Notes: generated by a model from the letters alone, not told the origin. Positions 9,327-17,947 are shown, counted from the stretch's first letter. The stretch is 64,000 nucleotides of DNA from Mycolicibacterium sp. CBMA 226 (GCF_009729075.1 NZ_VTGY01000011.1:597600-661599), one strand, 5' to 3'. Numbers and translations are program-made.

Positions 9327-10502
9327 CTACCCGCCGGAGTTGACCACGTCGGCGCCGAACGGCACCGTGCAGTCGTCGGGATCGTCCAGCCAGCCTTCGG
9401 GCAGCACCACGGAACCCGGCGACCCCTGCCGGCCCCGCGGGCCCTCTGCGCAATCCGGGAACGGCACGTCCGAATCCAGTTGCGTGAGAAGTTCATCCAG
9501 CTCGGCCAGGGTTTTCACCAGGGCCAGGGCGCGGCGCAGATCGGCGCCCGCGGGCAGCCCGTGCAGGTACCAGGCGACGTGCTTGCGGATGTCGCGCATG
9601 CCCTTGTCCTCGCCGAAATGTTCGGCGAGCAACTGGCCGTGCCGGCGGATGATGTCCGCGATCTCGCCGAGCGTCGGCGGGGTGGGGCGGGGCTGGCCGT
9701 TGAAGGCTGCCGACAGTTCGGCGAACAGCCAGGGCCGGCCCAGGCAGCCGCGGCCGATGACGACGCCGTCGCAGCCGGTCTCGGCCATCATCCGCAGCGC
9801 GTCGTCGGCGTCGAAGATGTCGCCGTTGCCGAGCACCGGGATGCCGGTGACGTGGGCTTTCAGCGCAGCGATCTGGTCCCAGTCGGCCGTGCCGGAGTAC
9901 CGCTGCGCGGCGGTGCGGGCATGCAGCGCGACGGCCGCGGCACCTTCCTCGGCGGCGATCCGGCCGGCATCGAGGTGGGTGTGGTGGGCGTCGTCGATCC
10001 CGATGCGGAACTTCACCGTCACCGGGATATCAGTGTTTTCGGTGGCGCGCACGGCGGCTGCCACGATCTGGCCGAACAGCTTGCGCTTGTAGGGCAACGC
10101 CGAACCGCCGCCACGGCGGGTGACCTTGGGCACCGGGCAGCCGAAGTTCATGTCGATGTGGTCGGCCATGTCCTCGTCGACGATCATCTTGGCCGCAGCG
10201 TACGTGGTGGCCGGGTCGACGGTATAGAGCTGCAGGGAGCGGGGTGATTCCTCGGGCGCGAATGTCGTCATGTGCATCGTCGCGGCGTTGCGCTCGACCA
10301 GCGCACGCGCCGTGACCATCTCGCAGACGTACAGGCCGCTCACCGTGCCCACCCGGGCCAGCTCCTGCTCGCGGCACAGCGTGCGGAAGGCGACGTTCGT
10401 CACACCTGCCATCGGAGCGAGGACGACCGGGGACTGCAATGCGATCGGCCCGATCTGCAGGGCAGATCGGGCCGTCGTCAGGCCATCGGCGGTGAGGGTC
10501 AT
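9327..10502 (-). CDS. dusB: tRNA-dihydrouridine synthase, DusB family
   Basis: A 391-residue FMN-dependent enzyme that reduces uridines in the D-loop of tRNAs. The N-terminal TIM barrel carries LAPMAGVTNVAFR for FMN/substrate binding. The catalytic cysteine lies in DMNFGCPVPKV, and the phosphate-binding loops read VLGNGDIF and GVVIGRGCLGRPWLF. Its start overlaps the desA1 stop as ATGA at 10499-10502. The C-terminal stretch beyond about residue 340 is longer than in E. coli DusB, as in the mycobacterial Rv0823c family. Confidence 0.94.
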   Translation of the reverse strand: MTLTADGLTTARSALQIGPIALQSPVVLAPMAGVTNVAFRTLCREQELARVGTVSGLYVCEMVTARALVERNAATMHMTTFAPEESPRSLQLYTVDPATTYAAAKMIVDEDMADHIDMNFGCPVPKVTRRGGGSALPYKRKLFGQIVAAAVRATENTDIPVTVKFRIGIDDAHHTHLDAGRIAAEEGAAAVALHARTAAQRYSGTADWDQIAALKAHVTGIPVLGNGDIFDADDALRMMAETGCDGVVIGRGCLGRPWLFAELSAAFNGQPRPTPPTLGEIADIIRRHGQLLAEHFGEDKGMRDIRKHVAWYLHGLPAGADLRRALALVKTLAELDELLTQLDSDVPFPDCAEGPRGRQGSPGSVVLPEGWLDDPDDCTVPFGADVVNSGG

Positions 10503-11500
10503 CCGGCCGAAGACGACACCAGGAGGTTCTTCATGGCCTTCTTCTCGGCCACCTTCCGCTCACGCTCGAGGCGGCGCTCCTTGGCGACCTCGAACTTCGC
10601 GCAGGTGTCCTCGAGCTCGTTGATGATCCGGCCCAGGTCGTCGCGCAAGCGCGCGCCTTCGCCGGTGAAGTCTTCACGCTCGAAGATGCGCCATTTCTTG
10701 AGCACCGGCATGAGGACGTCGTCGAGGTGGATGCGCGGGTCGTAGACGCCACCGACGGCGATGATGACGGCCTTGCGGCGGAAGTCGGGCACGGTGTACC
10801 CGGGCATCTTGAAGTTCTCCACGATGCGGTGCAGCGAGGCCATCGCCTGGTTCGGGTTGATGTCGAGGCCGGCGGCCGAGACATCGCGGTAGAAGATCAT
10901 GTGCAGGTTCTCGTCACCCGAGATGCGCTGCAGCAGCTGGTCGGCGACGGGGTCATTGCAGGCCTTGCCGGTGTTGCGGTGCGAGACGCGCGTGGCCAGC
11001 TCCTGGAACGACACGTACATGACCGAGTCGAACAGGCTCTCGGCGAACAGGTCGCCCTGCAGGTTCTGACCGGGCGAGAAGCCGCGGGTGACCTGCTCGA
11101 CGCGCAGTTCCTCGAGCTCGACCGGGTCGCAGTTGCGGGTGACGACGAGGTAGTCGCGCAGGGCGATGCCGTGGCGGTTCTCCTCGGCGGTCCAGCGGTT
11201 CACCCAGTAGCCCCAGGCGCCGTCCATGCCCATGTTCATCGCGATCTCGCGGTGGTAGGACGGCAGGTTGTCCTCGGTCAGCAGGTTCTGGACCATGGCG
11301 GTCTGGGCGACCTCGGAGAGCTTGGCCTGATCCGGATCCCAGTCCTGGCCGCCGAGGGCGTAGTAGTTCTTGCCCTCTTTCCAAGGGATGTAGTCGTGCG
11401 GGTTCCAGTCTTTCCGCATGCTCATGTGGCGGTCGACGAGCTTCTCGACGACCGGCTCCAGCTCGTGCAGGAGCTGCAGGTCGGTGTAGTCGGCTGTCAT
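10499..11500 (-). CDS. desA1: Acyl-[acyl-carrier-protein] desaturase DesA1
   Basis: A 333-residue soluble diiron desaturase of the ferritin-like superfamily, thought to introduce double bonds during mycolic acid synthesis; desA1 is essential in mycobacteria. Iron ligands are visible in ENLPSYHREIA, the two ExxH motifs EENRH and DENLH, and the conserved WKEGKNYYALGG region. The start is the ATG ending at 11500, preceded by a strong GGGAGG. It is the first gene of a coupled desA1-dusB-LCP operon. Confidence 0.96.
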   Translation of the reverse strand: MTADYTDLQLLHELEPVVEKLVDRHMSMRKDWNPHDYIPWKEGKNYYALGGQDWDPDQAKLSEVAQTAMVQNLLTEDNLPSYHREIAMNMGMDGAWGYWVNRWTAEENRHGIALRDYLVVTRNCDPVELEELRVEQVTRGFSPGQNLQGDLFAESLFDSVMYVSFQELATRVSHRNTGKACNDPVADQLLQRISGDENLHMIFYRDVSAAGLDINPNQAMASLHRIVENFKMPGYTVPDFRRKAVIIAVGGVYDPRIHLDDVLMPVLKKWRIFEREDFTGEGARLRDDLGRIINELEDTCAKFEVAKERRLERERKVAEKKAMKNLLVSSSAG

Positions 11501-11518
11501 GGCGCCTCCCGGTGCGAT

Positions 11519-11554
11519 GTATCTGTACCTGTTGGTAGCAGTCAGAGTATCTGT
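11519..11554. promoter_or_regulatory. Operator-like repeats upstream of desA1
   Basis: GTATCTGT occurs twice (11519-11526 and 11547-11554), flanking an imperfect palindrome CTGTACC-TGTT-GGTAGCAG at 11523-11541. The position just 5' of desA1 suits a repressor site. The TetR gene immediately upstream, or a distant lipid regulator, could be the ligand. Confidence 0.4.
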
Positions 11555-11632
11555 GTCGGGTAGTGACATCAAGTTGCTGTGACGCATGTCCGATCGGCGA
11601 GTCTGAACTGTGATGTCGCCGCTTGTTAGGTG

Positions 11633-12220
11633 TTACCGGTGTGAGGGCACCCGGCTCATCAGCATGTCGACGCAGTAATCGACGAACTGTTCGCGGGTGA
11701 CGGGCAGCTTCCCGCCCAGATATCCGGTGAACAACGCGGTGAGGGCGCCGATCAGGCTGGTGGCCTCGAGGGCCCGCCGCGCCGGATCGCCGTCGGGGAA
11801 CATCTTGTGTTGCAGCAGCTCGATGAAGCTCGGCATCCAATCGGCGCCCGACCGGGTGAGCACCGGTTCCTGCGCGGGTGCGATGAGCAGGACACGGCCG
11901 CGGGTGGGGTCGTCGACCATCATCGTGACGAACCGCTCGACGGCGTCGCGCGGGCTTTGCGATGTGGTCAGCGCCGCCATGGCCGTCGTGCACACCTCGT
12001 CGTACACGGCGCGGACGAAATCCTCACGGTCACTGAAGCTTTCGTAGAAGTAGCGCTCGGTCAGGCCCGCCGTGCGGCACACTGTCCGCACAGTCGCCGC
12101 CGGGCCGCCGGAATGGCCGAGGGCGGCGATGCCGGCTTCGATGAGCGCCTCGCGACGCCGCGTCGGACGGTCCGCCAGGGGGACGGTGGACCAGCGGCCC
12201 TGTCGTTGACCGGAAGGCAC
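11633..12220 (-). CDS. TetR-family regulator (Rv0825c type)
   Basis: A 195-residue TetR regulator. The N-terminal HTH reads ATVRTVCRTAGLTERYFYESFSDREDF, and the C-terminal helical domain carries the ligand pocket. A GTG ending at 12220 is the likely start because TAGGAG lies just upstream. The frame remains open much further upstream, but that part runs antisense to the DUF2236 gene. It is divergent from that gene with a palindrome between them, so it probably controls it. Confidence 0.88.
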   Translation of the reverse strand: MPSGQRQGRWSTVPLADRPTRRREALIEAGIAALGHSGGPAATVRTVCRTAGLTERYFYESFSDREDFVRAVYDEVCTTAMAALTTSQSPRDAVERFVTMMVDDPTRGRVLLIAPAQEPVLTRSGADWMPSFIELLQHKMFPDGDPARRALEATSLIGALTALFTGYLGGKLPVTREQFVDYCVDMLMSRVPSHR

Positions 12221-12238
12221 GTGACTCCTAAGCTGTGG

Positions 12239-12258
12239 CTGACAACGCGTGTAGTCAG
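12239..12258. promoter_or_regulatory. TetR operator candidate
   Basis: An imperfect 20-bp palindrome with CTGAC/GTCAG ends and a central ACGCGT lies 18 bp from the TetR start and 25 bp from the DUF2236 start. Confidence 0.5.
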
Positions 12259-12283
12259 GATACCCGCTGACATCCAGGAAAGA

Positions 12284-13297
12284 ATGCCGGTGACCCAAAA
12301 TACTTCCGACGTATGCCCCGTGACCAGCGCTTCTACACCTGTGTCGGCAGGCTGCCCCGTCGCTCCCGGCGGATATGACGGGGTGCCGCTCGGGCCGGAC
12401 TCGCTGACGTGGAAGTACTTCGGCGACTGGCGCGGCATGCTGCAGGGCCCCTGGGCGGGCTCCATGCAGAACATGCATCCGCAGCTTGGCGCCGCCGTCG
12501 AGGAGCATTCGATCTTCTTCCAGGAGCGCTGGCCGCGGCTGCTGCGGTCGCTGTACCCGATCGGCGGCGTCGTCTTCGACGGTGACCGCGCGCCGCAGAC
12601 CGGCGCCGAGGTCCGCGACTATCACGTCGACATCAAGGGCGTCGACTCCCAGGGCCGCCGGTACCACGCGCTGAACCCGGACGTTTTCTACTGGGCGCAC
12701 TCGACGTTCTTCGTCGGCACCATCATCGTGGCCGACCGGCTGGCGGGCGGCATCAGCGAAGCCGAGAAGCGGCAGCTCTTCGAAGAGCACAAGCAGTGGT
12801 ACTCCATGTACGGCATGAGCATGCGGCCCGTTCCGGAGACCTGGGAGGACTTCCAGGTCTACTGGGATCACATGTGCCGCAACGTGTTGGAGAACAACAA
12901 AGCCGCGCGCGACGTGCTCGACCTGGCCGACCTGCCCAAGCCGCCGTTCGCGTCGAAGATGCCCGACTGGCTGTGGGCGCTGCAGCGCAAGTACATCGTG
13001 CATCCGCTGTTTGTCTGGTTCACCGTCGGTCTGTACGAGCCCGCCGTGCGCGAGCTCATGGGCTACACCTGGTCGGACCGGTCCGAGCGCATCCATCGGT
13101 TGTTGGGCAAGGTGATCGGCCACGTGTTCAAGCTGGTGCCGCGGCGGTACCAGCATCATCCGCGTGCTCGCGCCGGCTGGGACCGGGCTCGGGGCCGCAT
13201 CCCGATGGACGCGCCGCTGGTGCACACGCCGGCCCGCAACCTGCCGCCCGTCGGACACCGGGACAACGGAATGCACTACTGCCCGCAGGCCAGCTGA
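12284..13297 (+). CDS. DUF2236 / MpaB-type oxygenase (Rv0826 type)
   Basis: A 337-residue protein of the oxygenase MpaB / rubber-oxygenase-like DUF2236 family, predicted haem-b proteins. Visible family blocks are DYHVDIKGVDSQGRRYHALNPDVFYWAHSTF in two halves (the HxLNP-WxHxT core) and the helical C-terminus. The start ATG at 12284 follows AGGAAAG. It is divergent from the TetR gene. The chemical role in mycobacteria is unknown; relatives oxidise polyprenyl-type or macrocyclic compounds. Confidence 0.85.
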   Translation: MPVTQNTSDVCPVTSASTPVSAGCPVAPGGYDGVPLGPDSLTWKYFGDWRGMLQGPWAGSMQNMHPQLGAAVEEHSIFFQERWPRLLRSLYPIGGVVFDGDRAPQTGAEVRDYHVDIKGVDSQGRRYHALNPDVFYWAHSTFFVGTIIVADRLAGGISEAEKRQLFEEHKQWYSMYGMSMRPVPETWEDFQVYWDHMCRNVLENNKAARDVLDLADLPKPPFASKMPDWLWALQRKYIVHPLFVWFTVGLYEPAVRELMGYTWSDRSERIHRLLGKVIGHVFKLVPRRYQHHPRARAGWDRARGRIPMDAPLVHTPARNLPPVGHRDNGMHYCPQAS

Positions 13298-13385
13298 GAC
13301 TTGCCGGCATCGCAGCTCGAGGGGTCTGCGATACCGATTCGGCCGGCCGGGTCCGGCGGCCGGTGGAAGGACTAGCGTTGATGCC

Positions 13386-14531
13386 ATGTCAGTCCCGGGC
13401 GTCCTCGCCGACCGCTACCAGCTGCGTGGGACGCTGGGGCACGGCGGCATGGCCGAGGTTCGCGACGCCTGGGACACCCAGCTGCAGCGTCCGGTGGCGG
13501 TCAAACTGCTGTACGCGCAGTTCAGCAGCCAACCGGATTTTCGGCACCGGTTCCAGGTCGAGGCGCGTGCTGCGGCCGGGCTGAACCATCCGCACGTCGT
13601 CGCGGTACACGACTACGGCGAGCAGGACGGCACGCCGTACATCGTGATGGAGCGGTTGCCGGGACGGACGTTGGCCGACGCGCTCGCCTCAGGTCCGCTG
13701 CCACAACACCGCGTCCGATCCGTCCTTGATGGCGTGCTCTCGGCGCTGGCGGCCGCGCATGCCGCCGGCATTCTGCATCGCGACATCAAGCCCGGGAACA
13801 TTCTGTTGGACGGTTCGGGATCGGTGAAGATCGCCGACTTCGGTATCGCCAAGAGCGCCGACTCGAACCACACCGTGACGGGCCAGGTCGTCGGAACGAT
13901 GGGGTATCTCAGCGCCGATCGGCTTGCGGGACGACCCGCGACGGTTGCCGACGACCTCTACGCCGTCGGCGTCGTCGGGTACGAGGCGCTCACCGGTCGA
14001 CGGCCCTTTCCGCAGGACAACCTGGTCGCCCTGGCCCGGGCCGTGGCCCAGGAGCATCCGGTGCCGGTGCACGCGTTGCGTCCCGACGTCGAACCGGCGC
14101 TGGCGGCGGTCGTCGAACGGGCAATGTCGCGCGATCCGCGGGCGCGCTTCGCCAGCGCCGACGACATGCGCGCCGCCCTGTTCGGAGGTGTGCCCGCCGT
14201 CCGGCCGTCGACCCTGGTGCTGGGGCAGCCGCTACCGGATCCGACGACGTCGCTCTTGCCGGCGGCTGCCCCGCGGCGTCGGTCGCGGCTGCTGCTGTGG
14301 GCCGCGGCGGCCATCGCGGTGCTGGTGACACTGGCTGCGGTGATCGCCGACGCCGCGTCCCGACCGTCCTCGCCGACGCCGGTCGGAACGAGCACACCGG
14401 AGTCGACCACGCCGTCCACGTCGGCGCCGCCACTGTCCTCGACCCCGACGTCGGCCGCCGATGTTCCGCCGTCCTATGGTCCGGGAAACGGGCACGGCAG
14501 AGGGCCCAAGAACAAGCATCACGACGACTGA
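13386..14531 (+). CDS. Transmembrane serine/threonine protein kinase
   Basis: A 381-residue Hanks-type kinase. Gly-rich loop LGHGGMAEV at 18-25, catalytic Lys40 in VAVK, HRDIKPGN with Asp133, and DFG at 151-153 are all intact. One membrane helix (about 300-325) follows an Arg cluster. The extracellular tail of about 55 residues is Ser/Thr/Pro-rich, ends in Gly/His/Lys/Asp residues, and has no PASTA or sensor fold. The start is MSVPGVLADRYQL at 13386. Substrates are unknown. Confidence 0.92.
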   Translation: MSVPGVLADRYQLRGTLGHGGMAEVRDAWDTQLQRPVAVKLLYAQFSSQPDFRHRFQVEARAAAGLNHPHVVAVHDYGEQDGTPYIVMERLPGRTLADALASGPLPQHRVRSVLDGVLSALAAAHAAGILHRDIKPGNILLDGSGSVKIADFGIAKSADSNHTVTGQVVGTMGYLSADRLAGRPATVADDLYAVGVVGYEALTGRRPFPQDNLVALARAVAQEHPVPVHALRPDVEPALAAVVERAMSRDPRARFASADDMRAALFGGVPAVRPSTLVLGQPLPDPTTSLLPAAAPRRRSRLLLWAAAAIAVLVTLAAVIADAASRPSSPTPVGTSTPESTTPSTSAPPLSSTPTSAADVPPSYGPGNGHGRGPKNKHHDD

Positions 14532-14532
14532 C

Positions 14533-15147
14533 TCAGCTCGCGGTACGCAGGACCCCCAGTGCCCAGCCGGTGCCGAGTCCGCGGCGCAGGGCCATGTGGA
14601 TCCACAGCAGTGCCAGCGGCTCGAGCAGTCGTGCGGCGGTGAGGTCGCCGGCGTCGAGCGTCTCGAAGCCCAGCTCACGGACAAGTTGCGCCGCAATGTC
14701 TTTCGCGGCGGCGTCGTCGCCGCAGATGAACATGACCGGTGACGACGGCAATGCCGGTGCGTCCATCATGGGGGCGCCGATCTGATTCATGGCCTTGCAC
14801 ACCCGTGCGCCGGGAGCCCAGGCGGCGACCTGTTCGGCGCCGGATGTGGTGTGGCCCAGTTCGAGGGCGGTGACGTCAGGGGTCAGCGGATTGGTGCAGT
14901 CGATCACCACCTTCCCCGCCAGGTCGCCGCAGGCGGAGACGGCCGCCTGCGTGGCCTGCCATGGCGTGCACACCGCGACGACGTCGGCAGCGGCCACGGC
15001 CGCGGCATTGTCGGTCACCGGGCTGAGGTCGTTGTACTTGCTGTCGTCGGGATTCCTTACGCCATATGTGATTTCGTGTCCGAGCCGCTGCCATGCGCGG
15101 CCCAGGGTGCTGCCGACATTTCCGGCGCCGATGATCGCGATAGGCAT
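14533..15147 (-). CDS. NADPH-dependent F420 reductase-like dinucleotide-binding protein
   Basis: A 204-residue protein with an N-terminal Rossmann fold (IAIIGAGNVGSTLGRAW) and the layout of the F420-dependent NADP reductase/NADP-oxidoreductase coenzyme F420 family (VVIDCTNPLT, KAMNQIGAP). Such proteins transfer hydride between F420 and NADP, but many relatives have other substrates. A 41-residue ORF sits 3 nt upstream on the same strand, and the divergent MarR-PDZ gene probably controls both. Confidence 0.8.
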   Translation of the reverse strand: MPIAIIGAGNVGSTLGRAWQRLGHEITYGVRNPDDSKYNDLSPVTDNAAAVAAADVVAVCTPWQATQAAVSACGDLAGKVVIDCTNPLTPDVTALELGHTTSGAEQVAAWAPGARVCKAMNQIGAPMMDAPALPSSPVMFICGDDAAAKDIAAQLVRELGFETLDAGDLTAARLLEPLALLWIHMALRRGLGTGWALGVLRTAS

Positions 15148-15150
15148 GGG

Positions 15151-15276
15151 TCAGCCCGCCAGTGTCACGTCGTAGTGCTGCCTCTCGTCGATCTGATCGA
15201 CGAACGGTGCGATGTGGGAGAAGAACGCGCGAAAGTTGACGACAGCTGGCTCGTCGGGCGAATTCAAAATATTCAT
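15151..15276 (-). CDS. Small ORF of 41 residues upstream of the F420-reductase-like gene
   Basis: Starts with MNILNSPDEPAVVNF, ends DVTLAG and stops 3 nt before the next start, so it would be translationally coupled. Acidic/aromatic composition; no family recognised. Its ATG lies 11 nt from the palindrome shared with the divergent MarR-PDZ gene. It could be a real small protein or a regulatory leader peptide. Confidence 0.45.
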   Translation of the reverse strand: MNILNSPDEPAVVNFRAFFSHIAPFVDQIDERQHYDVTLAG

Positions 15277-15287
15277 GGCATAACAAT

Positions 15288-15301
15288 GCTTGAATTCAAG
15301 C
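15288..15301. promoter_or_regulatory. Perfect 14-bp palindrome, MarR-type operator candidate
   Basis: GCTTGAATTCAAGC is a perfect palindrome in the divergent region between the small ORF/F420-reductase genes and the MarR-PDZ gene. A related AATTCAAAATATTC element lies next to it at about 15261. Confidence 0.6.
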
Positions 15302-15358
15302 AATGTTGCAACGGCTTGTTACCGAATACCAGGATGACCTGGCGGTATCGTCGTCGGC

Positions 15359-16201
15359 GTGGGTCAAACGAGCCGGTCCTATGGCATCCCGGAGCATGAG
15401 GCGACTTGGGACACCGTCGACTACCTACTCGCCGATTGGGCCAGGGAACGTCCGGACCTGGACTTCAGTCCACTGGCGGTCGTGTACCGCATGGGGCAGG
15501 TGCGTCGGCTGCTCGAGCAGCGCATGGCGGAAGTGTTCGCCCGGCACGGACTGACCGCCGCCGACTTTCTCGTGATCGTGACGCTGCGCCGCGCCGGCAA
15601 GCCGTATCGAATGCCCCAGGCGCGGCTCATGAATGCGTTGGGGCTCACCTCCGGCACCGTCAGCCTGCGGCTCGACCGGTTGGTGAAGGCCGGCTGCGTG
15701 ATTCGCGAACCCGATCCGGATGACCGGCGCGGCAGCATCATTCGGCTCAGTGAGTCCGGCCTCACGCTGTTCGACGCGGTAGCGCCCGAGCATCTGGCCA
15801 ACGAAGACCGGCTGCTGTCGGCGCTCACCGCCGATCAGCGCACCGAGTTGGCCGGGTTGCTCCGCCATCTGCTGGTATCGCTGGAGTCGCCGCGAAATTC
15901 GCCGGACGCGTATTTGGGGATGTCGCTCGAATCCGCCCATGTGGCGCGAAGTCTGCGCACCGCAGTCGGATTGAGCGACACCGCGGGCCTGCTGGTGTCG
16001 ACGGTCGAATCGGGCAGTCCTGCGGCGGCCGCGGGGTTTCAACGCGGGGATCTCATCACCGAGGTCGAGCGAGTGCCGGTGTCCAACCTCGGCTCGCTGG
16101 CGACGATGCTCGCCGAATTGGACGCGGGGGAGTCCGTCGAGCTCGTGGTGTTACGCGGCGATGAGCCACGCCGGATGACGCTGCGTCGGCCATTGGGGTG
16201 A
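15359..16201 (+). CDS. MarR regulator fused to a C-terminal PDZ domain
   Basis: 280 residues. Residues about 40-160 are a MarR winged helix (MNALGLTSGTVSLRLDRLVKA; wing EPDPDDRRGSIIRL). Residues about 180-278 form a PDZ domain: YLGMSLE start, GLLVSTVESGSP core, AAAAGFQRGDLITEV and VELVVLRGDE. No signal peptide or membrane segment is present, so the PDZ domain is cytoplasmic and may sense a peptide C-terminus or mediate protein contact. The start used is a GTG at 15359. It is divergent from the F420-reductase-like gene across a perfect palindrome. Confidence 0.85.
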   Translation: MGQTSRSYGIPEHEATWDTVDYLLADWARERPDLDFSPLAVVYRMGQVRRLLEQRMAEVFARHGLTAADFLVIVTLRRAGKPYRMPQARLMNALGLTSGTVSLRLDRLVKAGCVIREPDPDDRRGSIIRLSESGLTLFDAVAPEHLANEDRLLSALTADQRTELAGLLRHLLVSLESPRNSPDAYLGMSLESAHVARSLRTAVGLSDTAGLLVSTVESGSPAAAAGFQRGDLITEVERVPVSNLGSLATMLAELDAGESVELVVLRGDEPRRMTLRRPLG

Positions 16202-16209
16202 TTGCCGCG

Positions 16210-16249
16210 ACAGTACAGCATTTTCTGAATACAGAATTTCATGTACTGT
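16210..16249. promoter_or_regulatory. Nested inverted repeats upstream of the CmtR-like gene
   Basis: ACAGTACA at 16210-16217 pairs with TGTACTGT at 16242-16249. Nested within is TTCTG-AATA-CAGAA at 16223-16236. The element sits 9 nt before the ArsR start, as expected for an autoregulatory metal-sensor operator. Confidence 0.6.
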
Positions 16250-16257
16250 TTGTCTCC

Positions 16258-16599
16258 ATGGCTGGAGCCCTGCACACCGACGCGTTGTGTCGCTTCGGGC
16301 ACGCGCTATCCGACCCGACGCGCACACGAATCCTGTTGAGCCTGAACCGGACTCCCGGCTATCCGGCGGACCTTGCCGACCAGTTGGGCGTCACCCGGCA
16401 GCTTCTGTCCAACCACCTGACCTGCCTGCGGGGCTGCGGTCTGGTGGTGGCCGTCCCTGAAGGACGGCGGATGCGCTACGAACTTGCGGACTGCCGCATC
16501 GGGCGCGCTCTGGACGACCTCATGGGACTGGTGCTCGCCGTGGATCCGGACTGCGTCTGCGTCGGCTCTGACGGCGAGGCCTGCGGGTGCAACCAATGA
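16258..16599 (+). CDS. ArsR-family metal sensor, CmtR-like
   Basis: A 113-residue winged-helix repressor. The helix motif LLSNHLTCLRGCGLVV carries Cys56 and Cys60, matching the two recognition-helix cysteines that bind Cd/Pb in M. tuberculosis CmtR. The C-terminal tail adds Cys99, Cys101, Cys109 and Cys111, more than CmtR's single tail ligand. Its stop overlaps the following CDF transporter start as ATGA, so sensor and transporter form one operon. Metal identity is inferred from family only. Confidence 0.88.
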   Translation: MAGALHTDALCRFGHALSDPTRTRILLSLNRTPGYPADLADQLGVTRQLLSNHLTCLRGCGLVVAVPEGRRMRYELADCRIGRALDDLMGLVLAVDPDCVCVGSDGEACGCNQ

Positions 16600-17252
16600 C
16601 GCTCACCGCCGCCCGCCGCGGCCGGCTCACGCGGCGCATCAGGTGGCTGGTCGCAGCGACCATCTCCTACAACGTCATTGAGGCCCTCGTGGCGCTCCCG
16701 GAGGGTGCTCGCGCGTCGTCGGCCGCGCTGATCGGCTTCGGGTTGGATTCGCTGATCGAAGTGTCGTCGGCGGCTGCTGTGGCGTGGCAGTTTGCGGGTA
16801 CTGACCCTGAGGCGCGCGAGAAGGTGGCGTTGCGCGTCATCGCGTTCTCGTTCTTCGGACTGGCTGCGTATGTGACGGTCGACGCGGTGCGCGCCCTGAC
16901 CGGGTTGGGTGAAGCCAAGCACTCGACCATCGGGATCGTGCTCGCGGCGGTGAGCCTTGTCGTCATGCCGGGCCTGTCGTACGCGCAGCGCCGCGCCGGC
17001 CGGGAACTCGGCTCCCGGTCCGCGGTCGCCGATTCCAAACAGACGCTCTTGTGCACTTATCTGTCGGCCGTTTTGTTGGTCGGTCTGCTGGTGAACAGCC
17101 TGCTCGGCTGGTCGTGGGCGGACCCGGTCGCGGCGTTGGTGATCGCGGGGGTTGCGGTGAAGGAAGGCCTGGACGCCTGGCGCGGCGATGCCTGCTGTGC
17201 GCCCGTCGGCGTGGCTCCTGCCGATCCTGATGGGTGTGGATGCGGTGGTTGA
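16596..17252 (+). CDS. Cation diffusion facilitator-type transporter
   Basis: A 218-residue membrane protein with about six hydrophobic segments and the CDF transmembrane metal-site residues in GFGLDSLIE (Asp51) and WADPVAA (Asp176), plus Asp146 in ADSKQT. There is no long cytoplasmic ferredoxin-like domain; instead the tail has Cys pairs (CC near 190, CGCGG at the end). Coupled to the CmtR-like sensor, it probably exports the sensed divalent metal. Confidence 0.85.
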   Translation: MTLTAARRGRLTRRIRWLVAATISYNVIEALVALPEGARASSAALIGFGLDSLIEVSSAAAVAWQFAGTDPEAREKVALRVIAFSFFGLAAYVTVDAVRALTGLGEAKHSTIGIVLAAVSLVVMPGLSYAQRRAGRELGSRSAVADSKQTLLCTYLSAVLLVGLLVNSLLGWSWADPVAALVIAGVAVKEGLDAWRGDACCAPVGVAPADPDGCGCGG

Positions 17253-17270
17253 GCGCGGCCGTTGAGTCGA

Positions 17271-17894
17271 TCAGGTGACGCTCTGCGGCGTTCCCTGTGT
17301 GCGGAAAATGCGATCGAGTTGATTCTCGACGAGGTCGATCGCGTCTTCGGCGGGCAACTGGCCCAATAGCATCCGCGTCTGTAGTCCTTCGGCTCCTGCG
17401 GTCAGGAAGGCGCCTTCGCGCGCGGCGTCGATGCTGTGCAGAGCCTCGCCGAGTTCCTGCGCCCGAATGATGAGGTCGGTCACGAGATTCGCGAGCCCCG
17501 ATGTCGCGGCCCGGGCCACCGACGCGAGGGCCGGCTCGGCGAGGAAGCGGACAAAATAGGCTGCGTACACGACATGTCGGTCACGGCGTTGCCGGTCGAG
17601 CGGAAGCATCTCCAGAAGGACACCGCGAACGGTCGCGCGCATGCCCGGCGCGTCCCCCAAGCTCGCCAGGCGGTCTGTGGCCTGGCGTTCGGCCTCGGCA
17701 TTCAAGATCTCCAATGCACCGAGCAGCACCTGATCTCGGGTGCCGAAGTAGTACTGCAGCAATCGTGCGGAAACTCCGGCCTCGGCCGCAACCTGTCGCA
17801 GCGTGACCTGTTCCAGCCCGCCCTGCATTGCCAGCCGCCAGACGGCTTCGGCGATCTGACGCCGTCGTTCGTCGTGGTCCACCTGTCGTGGCAT
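17271..17894 (-). CDS. TetR-family regulator
   Basis: A 207-residue TetR regulator with HTH VTLRQVAAEAGVSARLLQYYFGTRDQVLLGAL and a helical ligand-binding domain. It is divergent from a small two-helix membrane protein, with a TTATGGT...ACCATAA palindrome between them that probably governs both. Ligand unknown. Confidence 0.88.
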   Translation of the reverse strand: MPRQVDHDERRRQIAEAVWRLAMQGGLEQVTLRQVAAEAGVSARLLQYYFGTRDQVLLGALEILNAEAERQATDRLASLGDAPGMRATVRGVLLEMLPLDRQRRDRHVVYAAYFVRFLAEPALASVARAATSGLANLVTDLIIRAQELGEALHSIDAAREGAFLTAGAEGLQTRMLLGQLPAEDAIDLVENQLDRIFRTQGTPQSVT

Positions 17895-17947
17895 CCGCTT
17901 ACTCCGTCGCCTCGGCTCACATTGTGGTTCGACCGTAACAAAACGTA

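Noticed and set aside
12221..13387. N-terminal extension of the TetR frame
   Set aside because: Runs fully antisense to the DUF2236 gene; a GTG with TAGGAG at 12220 is a far better start.
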